A stretch of 64,000 bases of DNA from an uncultured Veillonellaceae bacterium (GTDB lineage: Bacteria; Bacillota; Negativicutes; Veillonellales; Dialisteraceae). Under the pieces are notes generated by a model that saw nothing but the letters and a program-made list of their open reading frames with translations, did no database searches and was not told the origin of the DNA. The stretch covers positions 124,001 through 188,000 of the forward strand of contig CATVYJ010000002.1 of the NCBI GenBank assembly GCA_958348245.1, given 5' to 3'. Both the position numbers and the translations under genes were made by a program. Shown here in pieces: positions 8,274 through 16,118 of this stretch. Position 1 is the first letter of the stretch, and every line of letters starts with the position of its first letter.

Positions 8274-8305
8274 AAAAAATCCGCCCCTCCCGAAGGAAGA
8301 GCGGA
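8274..8305 (-). terminator. Intrinsic terminator of the ArsB/NhaD permease gene
   Basis: On the minus strand CCGCTCTTCC-TTCG-GGAGGGGCGG forms a fully paired 10-bp stem with a UUCG tetraloop, followed by ATTTTTTG. Confidence 0.88.
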
Positions 8306-8311
8306 ACGCTT

Positions 8312-9598
8312 TTACAGGAAATACCGCACGTACAGGTACACGCCCGACACGGCGATGGTCATCATCATGATGGGGAAGCACCACAGCATGAACTTGCCGA
8401 AGGAAATATTGTGCCCCTCCCGCGCAGCGATCGCCACCATGATGACATTCGGCGACGCGCCGATGATCGTACCGTTGCCGCCGAAGCACGCCCCGAGCGC
8501 GAGCGACCACCACATGTAGTCCGCATGGGTGAGGCCCAACATATTCTGCATCTCCTGAATGAGCGGAATCATGGTCGCCGTGAAGGGGATATTGTCGATG
8601 AACCCCGACGCGAAGCCCGACAGGATGAGGATGAGGTACGTCATCATCTCCGGGTCGCCCCCTACGAGATGGATGCCCCACGACGCCAGCGCGGAGATGA
8701 CCCCCGTATTTTCCATGCCGCCCACGAGGATGAAGAGCCCCATGAAGAAGAGCAGCGTGTCCAGGTCCACCTCGCGGAGCGCCTCCGCCGGCTCCACCCT
8801 GCACACCAGCACCGCCAGGAGCCCGCCCGTCATGGCGATCGTCGCCGACTGCAGCCCCAGCATGCTGTGCAGCACGAAGCCCACGATGGTGAGCGCCAGC
8901 ACCGCGAGAGAACGCTTCAGGATCATTGCATCCTTGATCTCCCCCGCCACATCGATCGAGTCCAGATACTCCTTGGACATCTTCTCCGTATGGAGCTGGC
9001 GGTGGAAAAGCAGAATCACCGCGATCATGGTGAAGACCGTCGTGATGAGCACCGCCGGCGCGAGATTCACCATGAAATCATTGAAATCCAGATGCGTCGC
9101 CGAGCCGATCATCACGTTCGGCGGATTGCCGATCATGAGCGCCGTCCCGCCGATATTCGCCATCAAAATCTCGCCGATGAGGATCGGCACCGGCGTGATC
9201 TTCATCATCCGGCACAGCGAAATCGTCATGGGCGCGATGAGAAGCGCCGCCGTCACCGAGTCGATGAGCGAAGCGGAAATGCCCGTGATGCACGACAGCA
9301 GCACCAGCAGCACCCGCGCGTCCCCGTGGCTCGCCTTCATCGTCCAGAGCGCCATCGCCTCGAAAAAGCCCGACCGCTTCACCACCGCGATGAGCAGCAT
9401 CATCCCCGTCAGAAGGCCCAGCGTATTGAAGTCGATGAACTCCTTCAGCGCCTCGTCCTGCGACACAAACCCCAGATAAATCATGAGGCCGCCGCCGGCG
9501 AGCGAGCAGATCGTGCGGGGGATCTTCTCCGACATGATCCCCACATACGTCAGCAGAAAGATGGCCGTAGCCAGATAAAAAGCAACCGTACTGTCCAT
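8312..9598 (-). CDS. ArsB/NhaD-type (SLC13-like) ion permease
   Basis: A 428-residue polytopic membrane protein. Repeated ion-transporter signatures are visible. GLLTGMMLLIAVVKRSGFFE lies near residue 60, NIGGTALMIGNPPNVMIGS near 145, and GFIDNIPFTATMIPL plus GACFGGNGTIIGASPNVIM lie in the C-terminal half. This inverted duplication of GN.PN motifs is typical of the ArsB/NhaD/P-protein group. Substrate is uncertain: anion, arsenite or Na+/H+ exchange. The start at 9598 follows GAGGGGGGATAGT. An upstream in-frame extension lacks a ribosome site. It stands alone between ppsA and a tRNA pair. Confidence 0.85.
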   Translation of the reverse strand: MDSTVAFYLATAIFLLTYVGIMSEKIPRTICSLAGGGLMIYLGFVSQDEALKEFIDFNTLGLLTGMMLLIAVVKRSGFFEAMALWTMKASHGDARVLLVLLSCITGISASLIDSVTAALLIAPMTISLCRMMKITPVPILIGEILMANIGGTALMIGNPPNVMIGSATHLDFNDFMVNLAPAVLITTVFTMIAVILLFHRQLHTEKMSKEYLDSIDVAGEIKDAMILKRSLAVLALTIVGFVLHSMLGLQSATIAMTGGLLAVLVCRVEPAEALREVDLDTLLFFMGLFILVGGMENTGVISALASWGIHLVGGDPEMMTYLILILSGFASGFIDNIPFTATMIPLIQEMQNMLGLTHADYMWWSLALGACFGGNGTIIGASPNVIMVAIAAREGHNISFGKFMLWCFPIMMMTIAVSGVYLYVRYFL

Positions 9599-9848
9599 AC
9601 TATCCCCCCTCAGCCGCAGACCCCTCTGCAGCGCCATTGCCGATCCGAATGCGCTTCCGCTTATGGAAAGCCCTGAAACATATAAAAATATTATACTCCA
9701 TTTATCTCCGCCGTGCAGGAAAGAAAAACCGCGCGATCTGCCGGGAAAATCCGCCAATCCCCCGCAAAACCGGGCAAAACGCCCGCGCCGTCATAGATAA
9801 ATCGTCCGTCCATCATACAAAATTCACATGGCCCGCGGCGGCGCAAAA

Positions 9849-9873
9849 TAAAAAATGCAGCCGAAGCTGCATC
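9849..9873 (-). terminator. Terminator of the tRNA-His/tRNA-Gln transcript
   Basis: Minus strand GATGCAGC-TTCG-GCTGCAT followed by TTTTTTATT; a perfect stem with a UUCG loop just after tRNA-Gln. Confidence 0.9.
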
Positions 9874-9885
9874 TCCTGTATCCGC

Positions 9886-9960
9886 TGGCAGGGGCAGGCG
9901 GGATCGAACCGCCGCGTAACGGAGTCAAAGTCCGTTGCCTTACCACTTGGCTATACCCCC
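9886..9960 (-). tRNA. tRNA-Gln (anticodon TTG)
   Basis: Cloverleaf on the minus strand. Acceptor GGGGGTA pairs with TGCCCCT, anticodon stem ACGGA/TCCGT holds loop CTTTGAC (anticodon TTG), and the T loop is TTCGATC. The 3' CCA is encoded. G1 opposite U72 is a wobble pair. Confidence 0.95.
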
Positions 9961-9981
9961 GCGAAAAAAGGTAAAAAAAAA

Positions 9982-10058
9982 TGGGGCGAGTGGTGGGGCT
10001 CGAACCCACGCATAACGGAGCCACAATCCGCCGTGTTAGCCGCTTCACCACACCCGCC
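9982..10058 (-). tRNA. tRNA-His (anticodon GTG)
   Basis: Cloverleaf on the minus strand with acceptor GCGGGTG/CACTCGC and anticodon loop TTGTGGC (GTG). An extra G at position -1 faces C73, the histidine identity feature. CCA is encoded. It precedes tRNA-Gln by about 20 nt in the same transcript. Confidence 0.95.
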
Positions 10059-10098
10059 ACATTCGGGCGTCACAGGCATACGCCATATGACGAGTTTA

Positions 10099-10127
10099 AT
10101 TTTAGCATACAGCCGCCCATCCGTCAA
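10099..10127 (-). promoter_or_regulatory. Promoter of the tRNA-His/tRNA-Gln pair
   Basis: Minus strand TTGACG (10122-10127), 17-nt spacer, TAAAAT (10099-10104), about 40 nt before tRNA-His. Confidence 0.85.
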
Positions 10128-10221
10128 CGGAAATAAAAAATTTTCCGCGCGCAAAAAAGTCACCGCTTCATTCTTCCGGCTGTTCTATGCAACGCGCGAA
10201 ATGTCCCCGCAGAGGAAATTG

Positions 10222-11082
10222 TCAGAGCGTTTCCTCTCCGCAGGTTTCCGCTTCCGCCACGAACCATGAGGGATGGCGGGCGCGGAGGGCGGTCTTTGCC
10301 GCTTCTCTCGCCGCGCCGCCCAGGAGGAGGAAAAACGCCGCGCCGCTCCCTGTCATGAGGGCGGGGCCGTACGCGCGGAGTTCCGCCGCCGTGTCCGCAA
10401 GGACCGGATGGTCCGGGAAGAGCGCGTCTTCGAAGGAGTTGTACAGGGCGGCCGCCAGGCGCGCCGCATCTTTTTCGCAGAGAGCCGCGGCGGCCTCTTC
10501 GCCGGTTCTTTCCGGGACGGGGCCTTTTTCGTCGACGGCGCGGTATGCGGCGGCGGTGCTCACGGAGGCTTCGGGCTTCACGAGGAGAAGGGAGAGGCCT
10601 TCCCACGGGGCGAGCGGCGCGAGATCGGCGCCGATGCCGGACGCGCGGGCGCAGCCGCCGCGCACGCAGAAGGGCACGTCCGCCCCGAGGCGCGCCCCCA
10701 TGGCGCAGAGCGCGTCCATGGGGAGGGGCCCCCCGGCGAGGCGGTTCAGCCCGCGGAGCACCGCCGCCGCATCGGAGGAGCCGCCCCCGAGGCCCGCTTC
10801 GGAGGGGATGCGCTTCACGAGATGGATGTGCGCGCCCCGGAACGGCGGCCGCACGGTTTCGAGAAAGAGCGCCGCCGCGCGCCAGGCGAGATTGTCCGCG
10901 CCGGCCGGAGCCGCGCCGGCCACGGTGAGTGACAGGCCGTCCGCCGGCGCAAGCGTCACCGCATCGGCGAGGGTCACGCTGTGCATGAGCGAATCGACCG
11001 TATGATAGCCGTCGGCGCGCCGTCCGAGGACGGCGAGGGTAAAGTTCACTTTTGCGCGGGCGGAGAGGGTGATCGTGTCCAT
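10222..11082 (-). CDS. ispE: 4-diphosphocytidyl-2-C-methyl-D-erythritol kinase
   Basis: A 286-residue GHMP kinase of the MEP isoprenoid pathway. It phosphorylates the 2-hydroxyl of CDP-methylerythritol with ATP. The N-terminal ARAKVNFTLAVLGRRADGYHTVDSLM block carries the conserved lysine and GYH. The GHMP glycine loop PSEAGLGGGSSDAAA spans residues 93-107, and the C-terminal MTGSGAAFFLL motif is present. I prefer the ATG at 11082, preceded by AAGGACATCCAA. The ATG at 11097 would lie at the transcription start implied by TATTAT at 11101-11106. The gene is divergent from the YitT gene and shares its promoter region. Confidence 0.95.
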   Translation of the reverse strand: MDTITLSARAKVNFTLAVLGRRADGYHTVDSLMHSVTLADAVTLAPADGLSLTVAGAAPAGADNLAWRAAALFLETVRPPFRGAHIHLVKRIPSEAGLGGGSSDAAAVLRGLNRLAGGPLPMDALCAMGARLGADVPFCVRGGCARASGIGADLAPLAPWEGLSLLLVKPEASVSTAAAYRAVDEKGPVPERTGEEAAAALCEKDAARLAAALYNSFEDALFPDHPVLADTAAELRAYGPALMTGSGAAFFLLLGGAAREAAKTALRARHPSWFVAEAETCGEETL

Positions 11083-11096
11083 TTGGATGTCCTTCA

Positions 11097-11136
11097 TGCT
11101 ATAATACAGAAAAAGAGGGCGGCGTCTCCGCCCTTC
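11097..11136. promoter_or_regulatory. Overlapping divergent promoters with a terminator-like hairpin (ispE / yitT-like gene)
   Basis: Plus-strand TGCTATAAT (11097-11105) is an extended -10 for the YitT gene. The same bases read TATTAT on the minus strand for ispE. Next to it GGGCGG-CGTCT-CCGCCC folds, and on the minus strand it ends in TTTTTCTG. It could block antisense transcription into the ispE promoter or sit in the YitT leader. Confidence 0.5.
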
Positions 11137-11172
11137 TCATTGTATCGCTTTCCCCTGAAGAAAGGAATGCTC

Positions 11173-12177
11173 ATGAAACGGAACGACTTCCGCCTGAATT
11201 CGTATGTCTTCACCACGCTGGTGACCATCGTGGGATGCCTGTTCTACGCGCTGGGCATCAATCTTTTCTTCGTGCCCCACCATTTCATCGCGGGGGGCTT
11301 TGCGGGCGTGGCCATGATCGTGTACTACCTGACGGGCTTCCCCATCGGCGTGGCGAATATCCTGCTGAACATCCCGATCCTGCTGCTCGCGCTGCGGTTC
11401 ATGGGGCGCTTCTACACGGTGATCACCATCATCGCCACCATCGCCATTTCCGTGTGCATCGACCTCACGTCGTTCCTCTCGGACTGGGAGGGCGTGCAGG
11501 ACCCGCTCATCGCGGCCATTTCCGGCGGCGTGCTCCTCGGCGTGGGCTGCGGCATCCTTTACCGGTACAATTCCAACAGCGGCGGCCTTGACGTGATCGG
11601 CGCCATCGTAAAGAAATACTACAATCTGGAAATCGGCTACGTGGTCTTTGCCCTGAACTGCCTCATCGTAGCGGCGTCGGGCCTGTTCTTCTCCGTGGAG
11701 ACCACCATTTCCACGCTCGTCGCCATGTACATCAACGCCACCGTGTCCGGACGCATCGTCATCGGCTTCGCGCAGCGGAAGGCGGCGTTCATCGTATCGG
11801 AGAAGCCGTATGAAGTGGCGGATTCCCTCCTGCGCAATCTCCATCACGGCGCGACGCTTCTCTACGGCCAGGGGGCGTATACCGGCGGCGACCGGAAGGT
11901 GCTCTTCGCCATCATCAATCTGACCCAGATCTCGCGGCTCAAGTGGCTCATCCGCCGGGTGGACCCGCACGCGTTTCTTTTTATCATGAATACGACGGAC
12001 GTCATCGGCCGGGGATTCACAAGCCCGCTCTCCCGGGCGGCCACGCTGGATACGAACCGCTATCGTCCCGGCCCGGACGGCTCGCTCATCCCCACGGAGG
12101 AATGGCAGCAGCAGCTCTCCCGGGAAGAACGGGGCGAGCCCGAGCCCGATGCGCCCCACGGCCGGAAGGAGGCTTAG
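11173..12177 (+). CDS. YitT-family membrane protein (DUF161 + DUF2179)
   Basis: A 334-residue protein. The first about 210 residues contain five or six hydrophobic segments with GINLFFVPHHFIAGGFAGVAMIVYYLTGFPIGVANILLNIPIL and a YNSNSGGLDVIGAI motif, typical of the YitT membrane domain. The cytoplasmic C-terminal DUF2179 domain (about 215-295) includes HGATLLYGQGAYTGGDRKVLFAIINLTQ. Its function is unknown in the family. A hydrophilic tail of about 35 residues follows. The start at 11173 has AAAGGA 6 nt upstream. The stop lies 1 nt before the ATG of the next gene, so the two are translationally coupled. Confidence 0.9.
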   Translation: MKRNDFRLNSYVFTTLVTIVGCLFYALGINLFFVPHHFIAGGFAGVAMIVYYLTGFPIGVANILLNIPILLLALRFMGRFYTVITIIATIAISVCIDLTSFLSDWEGVQDPLIAAISGGVLLGVGCGILYRYNSNSGGLDVIGAIVKKYYNLEIGYVVFALNCLIVAASGLFFSVETTISTLVAMYINATVSGRIVIGFAQRKAAFIVSEKPYEVADSLLRNLHHGATLLYGQGAYTGGDRKVLFAIINLTQISRLKWLIRRVDPHAFLFIMNTTDVIGRGFTSPLSRAATLDTNRYRPGPDGSLIPTEEWQQQLSREERGEPEPDAPHGRKEA

Positions 12178-12178
12178 C

Positions 12179-12616
12179 ATGAAATCGATTCTGATGCTCT
12201 GTACGGCGGCGGCCCTTGCGGCGGGCGTCTCTGCCGCGGCGGCGGAGACCTCTTCGTTCATTTCCACCGCGGCCTGGCGCTCGTCCTACGCGTCGCCGTC
12301 GCAGGCGGCCCCGTCCTTCCGGAGCCGCAGCGCGTCGTCGCTCCTCTATACGGACGGCGCGGGCCGCCTCACGTCCTTCGACATGACCGCGGAAGACGGC
12401 GTGATGACCGTCACCATCCGGCAGGACGGCGCGGTGGTGTGGCGCCGGTCCTACGCGGTGCAGTCCGCGGACTTCGCCGTATCCCGCCGGGACGGCGGCG
12501 GCCGGGTGTATTTCCTCATCACCGCCGGCGGGCATCTCCTCCGGGCGGAGCCCGATGCGTCCGGCGCGTGGGACGTGCGCCCCGCCGGAGAGGACGACCG
12601 CGTCATCCCGCTGTAA
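12179..12616 (+). CDS. Small exported protein of unknown function
   Basis: 145 residues; family not recognised. Residues 1-23 (MKSILMLCTAAALAAGVSAAAAE) are a signal peptide with an Ala-rich cleavage region. The mature part is Ser/Ala-rich at first (to about residue 50). It then has alternating hydrophobic/polar strands (GRLTSFDMTAEDGVMTVTIRQDGAVVWRRSY, GGRVYFLITAGGHLLRAE) suggesting a small beta-sandwich or barrel in the periplasm. GGAAGGAGGCTTAGC supplies the ribosome site from within the end of the YitT gene. A terminator follows directly, so it ends this two-gene operon. Confidence 0.75.
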   Translation: MKSILMLCTAAALAAGVSAAAAETSSFISTAAWRSSYASPSQAAPSFRSRSASSLLYTDGAGRLTSFDMTAEDGVMTVTIRQDGAVVWRRSYAVQSADFAVSRRDGGGRVYFLITAGGHLLRAEPDASGAWDVRPAGEDDRVIPL

Positions 12617-12621
12617 GACAG

Positions 12622-12645
12622 AAGCCCTCCGCGGGGCTTTTTTTG
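12622..12645 (+). terminator. Intrinsic terminator after the YitT operon
   Basis: AGCCC-TCCGC-GGGGCT followed by seven T on the plus strand. Confidence 0.85.
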
Positions 12646-12677
12646 CGGGCGATAGATAATTCCTTCGGCTAACCATC

Positions 12678-12710
12678 TGGACATCCGTCCGGATATATCG
12701 TATACTATAT
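12678..12710 (+). promoter_or_regulatory. marR promoter with overlapping palindrome
   Basis: TGGACA (12678-12683), 17-nt spacer, TATACT (12701-12706). The near-perfect palindrome ATATCGTATACTATAT (12695-12710) covers the -10 and is a good candidate autoregulatory MarR operator. Confidence 0.75.
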
Positions 12711-12776
12711 GAGTAATTTTTCATGCTGTTTTCCTCCCTGCCCGCAGGGAAGATCCCGTAAGGAGGCTTGCTTCTC

Positions 12777-13256
12777 TTGGAAGACACCGCGCTTCTCAAG
12801 GCATCCGATTTCCTCAGCGAAGACGATCCGCTGCTCACATTCATCCTGGTCAATCTGCGCAACGCCATGGTCAACCGGGCGAACCAGCTCGCCGGCCAGT
12901 ACGGCTTCACCCTGCGCCAGCTGCTGGTCATCGTCTACATCATGCGCCACGAAGACGAAGTGGTGACGCAGAAGAAGCTGGAGGACACGATGCACCTGTC
13001 CAATCCCACCATCACCGTGCTCATCCAGAATATGATGAAAAAAGGCTTCATCCGCCGCGTGAAGGTGCCGGAAGACGGACGGAAGTACCGGCTCCTCCTG
13101 ACGGATAAGGCCCGGGAGAACTACGACCAGTGCTGCCGCGTCATGGAACAATCGGAAAAGGAAGTCTACGCGGGCGTCACGGAAGAAGAGAAGCAGCTGC
13201 TCCTCTCAGTCTTCCAGAAAATCGAGAAAAATCTGGGGTATTCCTCGCTGACATAA
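12777..13256 (+). CDS. MarR-family transcriptional regulator
   Basis: A 159-residue winged-helix regulator. It has YGFTLRQLLVIVYIMRHEDEVVTQKKLEDTMHLSNPTITVLIQNMMKKGFI (about 43-93), followed by the wing RRVKVPEDGRKYRLLLTDKARE and a C-terminal dimerisation helix. The start is taken as the TTG at 12777. AAGGAGG at 12760-12766 is 10 nt upstream, whereas the TTG at 12768 is too close and no ATG fits. MarR proteins usually repress their own gene, and a palindrome overlaps the -10. The convergent radical SAM gene downstream shares its terminator. Its ligand and targets are unknown. Confidence 0.88.
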   Translation: MEDTALLKASDFLSEDDPLLTFILVNLRNAMVNRANQLAGQYGFTLRQLLVIVYIMRHEDEVVTQKKLEDTMHLSNPTITVLIQNMMKKGFIRRVKVPEDGRKYRLLLTDKARENYDQCCRVMEQSEKEVYAGVTEEEKQLLLSVFQKIEKNLGYSSLT

Positions 13257-13287
13257 AAAAAGAAGCGCTGCCGCGCTTCTTTTTTTG
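13255..13287. terminator. Bidirectional terminator
   Basis: AGAAGCGC-TGCC-GCGCTTCT (13261-13280) flanked by A- and T-runs; serves the marR gene and the convergent radical SAM gene. Confidence 0.88.
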
Positions 13288-13290
13288 CGT

Positions 13291-14202
13291 TTATTTGGAC
13301 CAGTCGTGATTGTAGACATCCCAGTCCCTGAGCGTCCTGAGGTACGCCGCGGACCGGCCGATGTCCGCGAGGAGCCGGTCTTTCTCCGCGGGCAGGTCCG
13401 CCGCGAGAGGGATGTAGTTCGACACGTGATTGCTCCGGAAAATGCACCGCGTCCCCGCGGGGAGCTCCACATGCTCCACCATGAGGCGCAGCTCGTCCAT
13501 GAGGCCCGCCGGGGAGAGCGGCGTAAATTCGCCCCGTTCAAACTGCGCTTTGAGCTCGCTTCCGCGGTAGAGCATGAGGCACAGCGCGGACCACATGGAA
13601 GGCCGGATGGCGGAAATCGCCCGGGCCGTGGCGAGGGCGTGGCGCGTGCTTCCCGGCGCGCCGGCCAGCCCGAGGATGGTCATGATCGAGAGCTGCATGC
13701 CCGCCTCGACGACGCGCCGCCCCGCCTCGACAGACTCTTCCCCGGTGACGCCTTTCCGCACCGCGCGGAGCGTCTCCGTATCCCCGCTCTCCATGCCGTA
13801 GTAGAGGAGCGTAAGCCCCGCTTCCCGCAGGGCCTCCATTTCCTCCGGCGTCTTCGCGAGGATATCCCGGGGCGCGGCGTAGGAAGAGACGCGCTCCAGA
13901 TGCGGAAAGGTGCGGCGCAGCTCCGCGAGAACGGCGAGCAGGCGCTCCGTATCCAGCACGAGGGCGTCTCCGTCGGCGAGAAATACCCGGCGCACGTCCT
14001 CCCGGCCGTACCGCTCGGCGAGGCGGATCTGCCGGAGGATCTGCCCGTCGGCGAGCCGTTCGAACCGGACGCCGCGGTACATATTGCAGTAGGTGCAGCG
14101 GTTGTGCGCGCAGCCCCGGGTGACGCGCAGGATAAAGCTCCGCGCTTCGCTGGGCGGGCGGAAGACGGGCGTGTCGTACCCGTCGAAATACATTCCTTCC
14201 AT
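13291..14202 (-). CDS. Radical SAM protein (B12-independent, Elp3-like core)
   Basis: A 303-residue protein. The [4Fe-4S] cysteines are C31, C36 and C39 in TRGCAHNRCTYCNMY, a CX4CX2C spacing instead of the textbook CX3CX2C. The GGE-like strand region, VFLADGDALVLDTERLLAVL, and YYGMESGDTETLRAVRKG follow, typical of radical SAM barrels. Close relatives with a GCSHNKCTFC signature are common in anaerobic Firmicutes and have no assigned reaction. A consensus promoter and an AAAGGAG ribosome site precede the ATG. It is a single-gene unit between two bidirectional terminators. Confidence 0.88.
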   Translation of the reverse strand: MEGMYFDGYDTPVFRPPSEARSFILRVTRGCAHNRCTYCNMYRGVRFERLADGQILRQIRLAERYGREDVRRVFLADGDALVLDTERLLAVLAELRRTFPHLERVSSYAAPRDILAKTPEEMEALREAGLTLLYYGMESGDTETLRAVRKGVTGEESVEAGRRVVEAGMQLSIMTILGLAGAPGSTRHALATARAISAIRPSMWSALCLMLYRGSELKAQFERGEFTPLSPAGLMDELRLMVEHVELPAGTRCIFRSNHVSNYIPLAADLPAEKDRLLADIGRSAAYLRTLRDWDVYNHDWSK

Positions 14203-14229
14203 GAGAATTCTCCTTTCTGCAGCAGGTGT

Positions 14230-14258
14230 ATTATACGGGAAATCTGCCGGACTTTCAA
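14230..14258 (-). promoter_or_regulatory. Promoter of the radical SAM gene
   Basis: Minus strand TTGAAA (14253-14258), 17-nt spacer, TATAAT (14230-14235). Confidence 0.88.
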
Positions 14259-14265
14259 AAGGGCA

Positions 14266-14313
14266 TAAAAAAAGAGGACCGGAAAAGAGGGGAGGAAACC
14301 GGTCCTCTTTTTT
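14266..14313. terminator. Terminator with a long stem
   Basis: AAAGAGGACCGG (14271-14282) pairs with CCGGTCCTCTTT (14299-14310) with A/T runs on both sides. On the minus strand it ends the exported-protein gene at 14377. Confidence 0.85.
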
Positions 14314-14376
14314 ATCAATGGGCCGCAGAGCGGCCGGGGAAACGGCGCGGCGGAAGGAGCGCCCCGCGCCGTGGGA

Positions 14377-14895
14377 TCATCGTTGGCCCGCCGGGCTGGA
14401 CGCGCCCTCCGCAGCGGACGCCGGAGGAATCGTCTCTTCCTGCGCCGCGGCCCGGGCGTCGATGACGGCCTCCCGGGGCACCGCCAGCAGGAACACTTCC
14501 CGCACCTGCACCGCTTCCGGCCCCGTCACCTGATACCCCGGCCCCTCGAGCGCGCTGCGGTATTTCACCGCCACGCCCGAGACGGACACGTCCACGGCAG
14601 TCACTTCGTGAGGCCGCCGCGCCCGCAGCCCCTGGCTGCTCCGGAGCTCCAGGCACACCACCGCGTCCCGGGAGAAATCCGGCCGCCAGTCGGGGACGAG
14701 GGCCTGCATGTCCTCGGCGGCGAGGAAATCAGACAGTTCCTCCCCGCTCGTAAAGAGCCGCGCGCCGGACGGCACCGCTTCCGCGCCGGTTCCGATCACG
14801 TAGCCGTGGTAGAGCGGGGCAAAGGGCGTCTCCGCCGCGTCCGCCGTGAAGGACAGCAGCGCCGCCAGGCACAGCGCGCCCAGCGCCCGCTTCAT
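14377..14895 (-). CDS. Exported protein of unknown function
   Basis: 172 residues; family not recognised. MKRALGALCLAALLSFTADA (1-20) is a signal peptide. The mature protein has YHGYVIGTGAEAVPSGARLFTSGEELSDFLAAEDM, then VCLELRSSQGLRARRPHEVTAVDVSVSGVAVKYRSA. This resembles protease-complex-like periplasmic beta proteins but with no diagnostic motif. The C-terminus is Ala/Pro/Ser rich. GGAAGGGAAATG precedes the start. The ATG overlaps the stop of the 48-codon ORF upstream (ATGA), so expression is coupled to it. Confidence 0.7.
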   Translation of the reverse strand: MKRALGALCLAALLSFTADAAETPFAPLYHGYVIGTGAEAVPSGARLFTSGEELSDFLAAEDMQALVPDWRPDFSRDAVVCLELRSSQGLRARRPHEVTAVDVSVSGVAVKYRSALEGPGYQVTGPEAVQVREVFLLAVPREAVIDARAAAQEETIPPASAAEGASSPAGQR

Positions 14896-15038
14896 TTCCC
14901 TTCCGATGCGGGGCGCGCCGCCTTGGCCGCACGGCGCTTGCGCCGGCCGCCGCCCGCCGGCGCGCCCACCCACCAGGGAATATCCAGGCTGCACAGTTCT
15001 TTCCGCGCTTTGCCGTACGATTCCGTTTCTTTTTTCAT
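14892..15038 (-). CDS. Small basic protein (48 aa) translationally coupled to the exported protein
   Basis: A short ORF that length filters would miss. It begins MKKETESYGKARKELCSLDI and ends in a very basic GGGRRKRRAAKAARPASEGK stretch. The ribosome site ATCGGAGG lies 6 nt before the ATG, which is strong support. Its TGA overlaps the next ATG as ATGA, typical of real operon genes. Function is unknown; the Arg/Lys/Ala tail (about residues 32-48) could bind nucleic acid or anionic surfaces. An inverted repeat lies 45-65 nt upstream. Confidence 0.65.
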   Translation of the reverse strand: MKKETESYGKARKELCSLDIPWWVGAPAGGGRRKRRAAKAARPASEGK

Positions 15039-15081
15039 ATTCAGCCTCCGATTAATTTCATAGCATACTATTTTCTTATGG

Positions 15082-15101
15082 GTACATAGTACACGATGTA
15101 C
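15082..15101 (-). promoter_or_regulatory. Inverted repeat upstream of the 48-aa/exported protein pair
   Basis: GTACAT and ATGTAC arms separated by 8 nt. It lies upstream of a TATGCT -10-like hexamer on the minus strand; a candidate operator. Confidence 0.45.
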
Positions 15102-15151
15102 CGGCCAAATGCAAGCGCCTGCCCATAAATTCCTTTTAAATTTTCCCGCGC

Positions 15152-15181
15152 AAAAAGAGCCGCGTGCAAACGGCTCTTTCT
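15152..15181 (-). terminator. galU terminator
   Basis: AAAGAGCCG and CGGCTCTTT arms around an 8-nt loop; the minus strand continues as TTTTTG. Confidence 0.85.
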
Positions 15182-15197
15182 TTTCTTTTTATGCTTT

Positions 15198-16073
15198 TTA
15201 TATGTTTGCGGCGACGCGTTTCAGATACGCGGCGAACTCCGGGCCGAGATCGGGCCGGAGCAGCGCGTACTCCACGGTCGCTTCGAGGAAGCCTTCTTTG
15301 CTGCCCACGTCGTAGCGCCGCCCTTCGAACGCGTAGGCGTACACGTTTTTATTGTGCGCCATCACGCGCAGCGCGTCCGTGAGCTGCACTTCCCCGCCTT
15401 TGCCGGGCTTCGTCTCTTCGAGGATGGGAAATACGTCCGGCGTGATGACATAGCGCCCCAGCACGGCCATGCGGCTCGGCGCTTCATCGGCGGCGGGCTT
15501 CTCCACCATGTCCTCCACCTTCATCACCCGGGGGTCCTCCAGCGCGGTTCCCTTCACGATGCCGTAGGACGACACCGCCTCGGGGGCCACTTCCTGGCAG
15601 CCGAGGACCGTCGCGCCGGTCCGGTTGTACACGTCGATGAGCTGGGCGAGCGCCGGCCGGCCTTCATTGTACACCACGTCGTCCCCGAGGATGACCGCGA
15701 AAGGTTCGTGGTCCATGAAGGTCTTCGCGCAGAGGATGGCGTCCCCCAGGCCGCGCATGTGCTTCTGCCGCACGTAGTGCACGGTGATGGAGGAAATCTG
15801 CTGGATCTCCTTCAGCACGTCCATTTTGCCATGTTCGTAAAGGTGGGACTCCAGCTCGGGGGAGGAATCGAAATGATCTTCGATGGCGCGCTTCGCATGG
15901 CCGCTGATGATGAGGATCTCTTCGATGCCGCTGGCGAGGATCTCTTCCACGATGTACTGGATGGTGGGCTTATCCACGATGGGCAGCATTTCCTTCGGCA
16001 TGGCTTTCGTCGCCGGCAGGAATCGCGTGCCGAATCCCGCGGCGGGGATCACTGCTTTTCTGATGGGTGTCAT
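15198..16073 (-). CDS. galU: UTP-glucose-1-phosphate uridylyltransferase
   Basis: A 291-residue nucleotidyltransferase of normal length that makes UDP-glucose from UTP and glucose-1-phosphate for envelope polysaccharides. The N-terminal VIPAAGFGTRFLPATKAMPKEMLPIVDKPTIQYIVEE (7-43) is the classic GalU signature. VILGDD lies near residue 130, and GEVQLTDALR...YDVGSKEGFLEATVEYAL in the C-terminal part. The ATG at 16073 follows AAAGGAGACAGT, and a TTGAAG/TATAGT promoter lies 46 nt upstream. It forms its own transcription unit. Confidence 0.95.
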   Translation of the reverse strand: MTPIRKAVIPAAGFGTRFLPATKAMPKEMLPIVDKPTIQYIVEEILASGIEEILIISGHAKRAIEDHFDSSPELESHLYEHGKMDVLKEIQQISSITVHYVRQKHMRGLGDAILCAKTFMDHEPFAVILGDDVVYNEGRPALAQLIDVYNRTGATVLGCQEVAPEAVSSYGIVKGTALEDPRVMKVEDMVEKPAADEAPSRMAVLGRYVITPDVFPILEETKPGKGGEVQLTDALRVMAHNKNVYAYAFEGRRYDVGSKEGFLEATVEYALLRPDLGPEFAAYLKRVAANI

Positions 16074-16118
16074 ACTGTCTCCTTTGCCGGGCGTTTCCCG
16101 GTCCAATGATTTCTTTTT

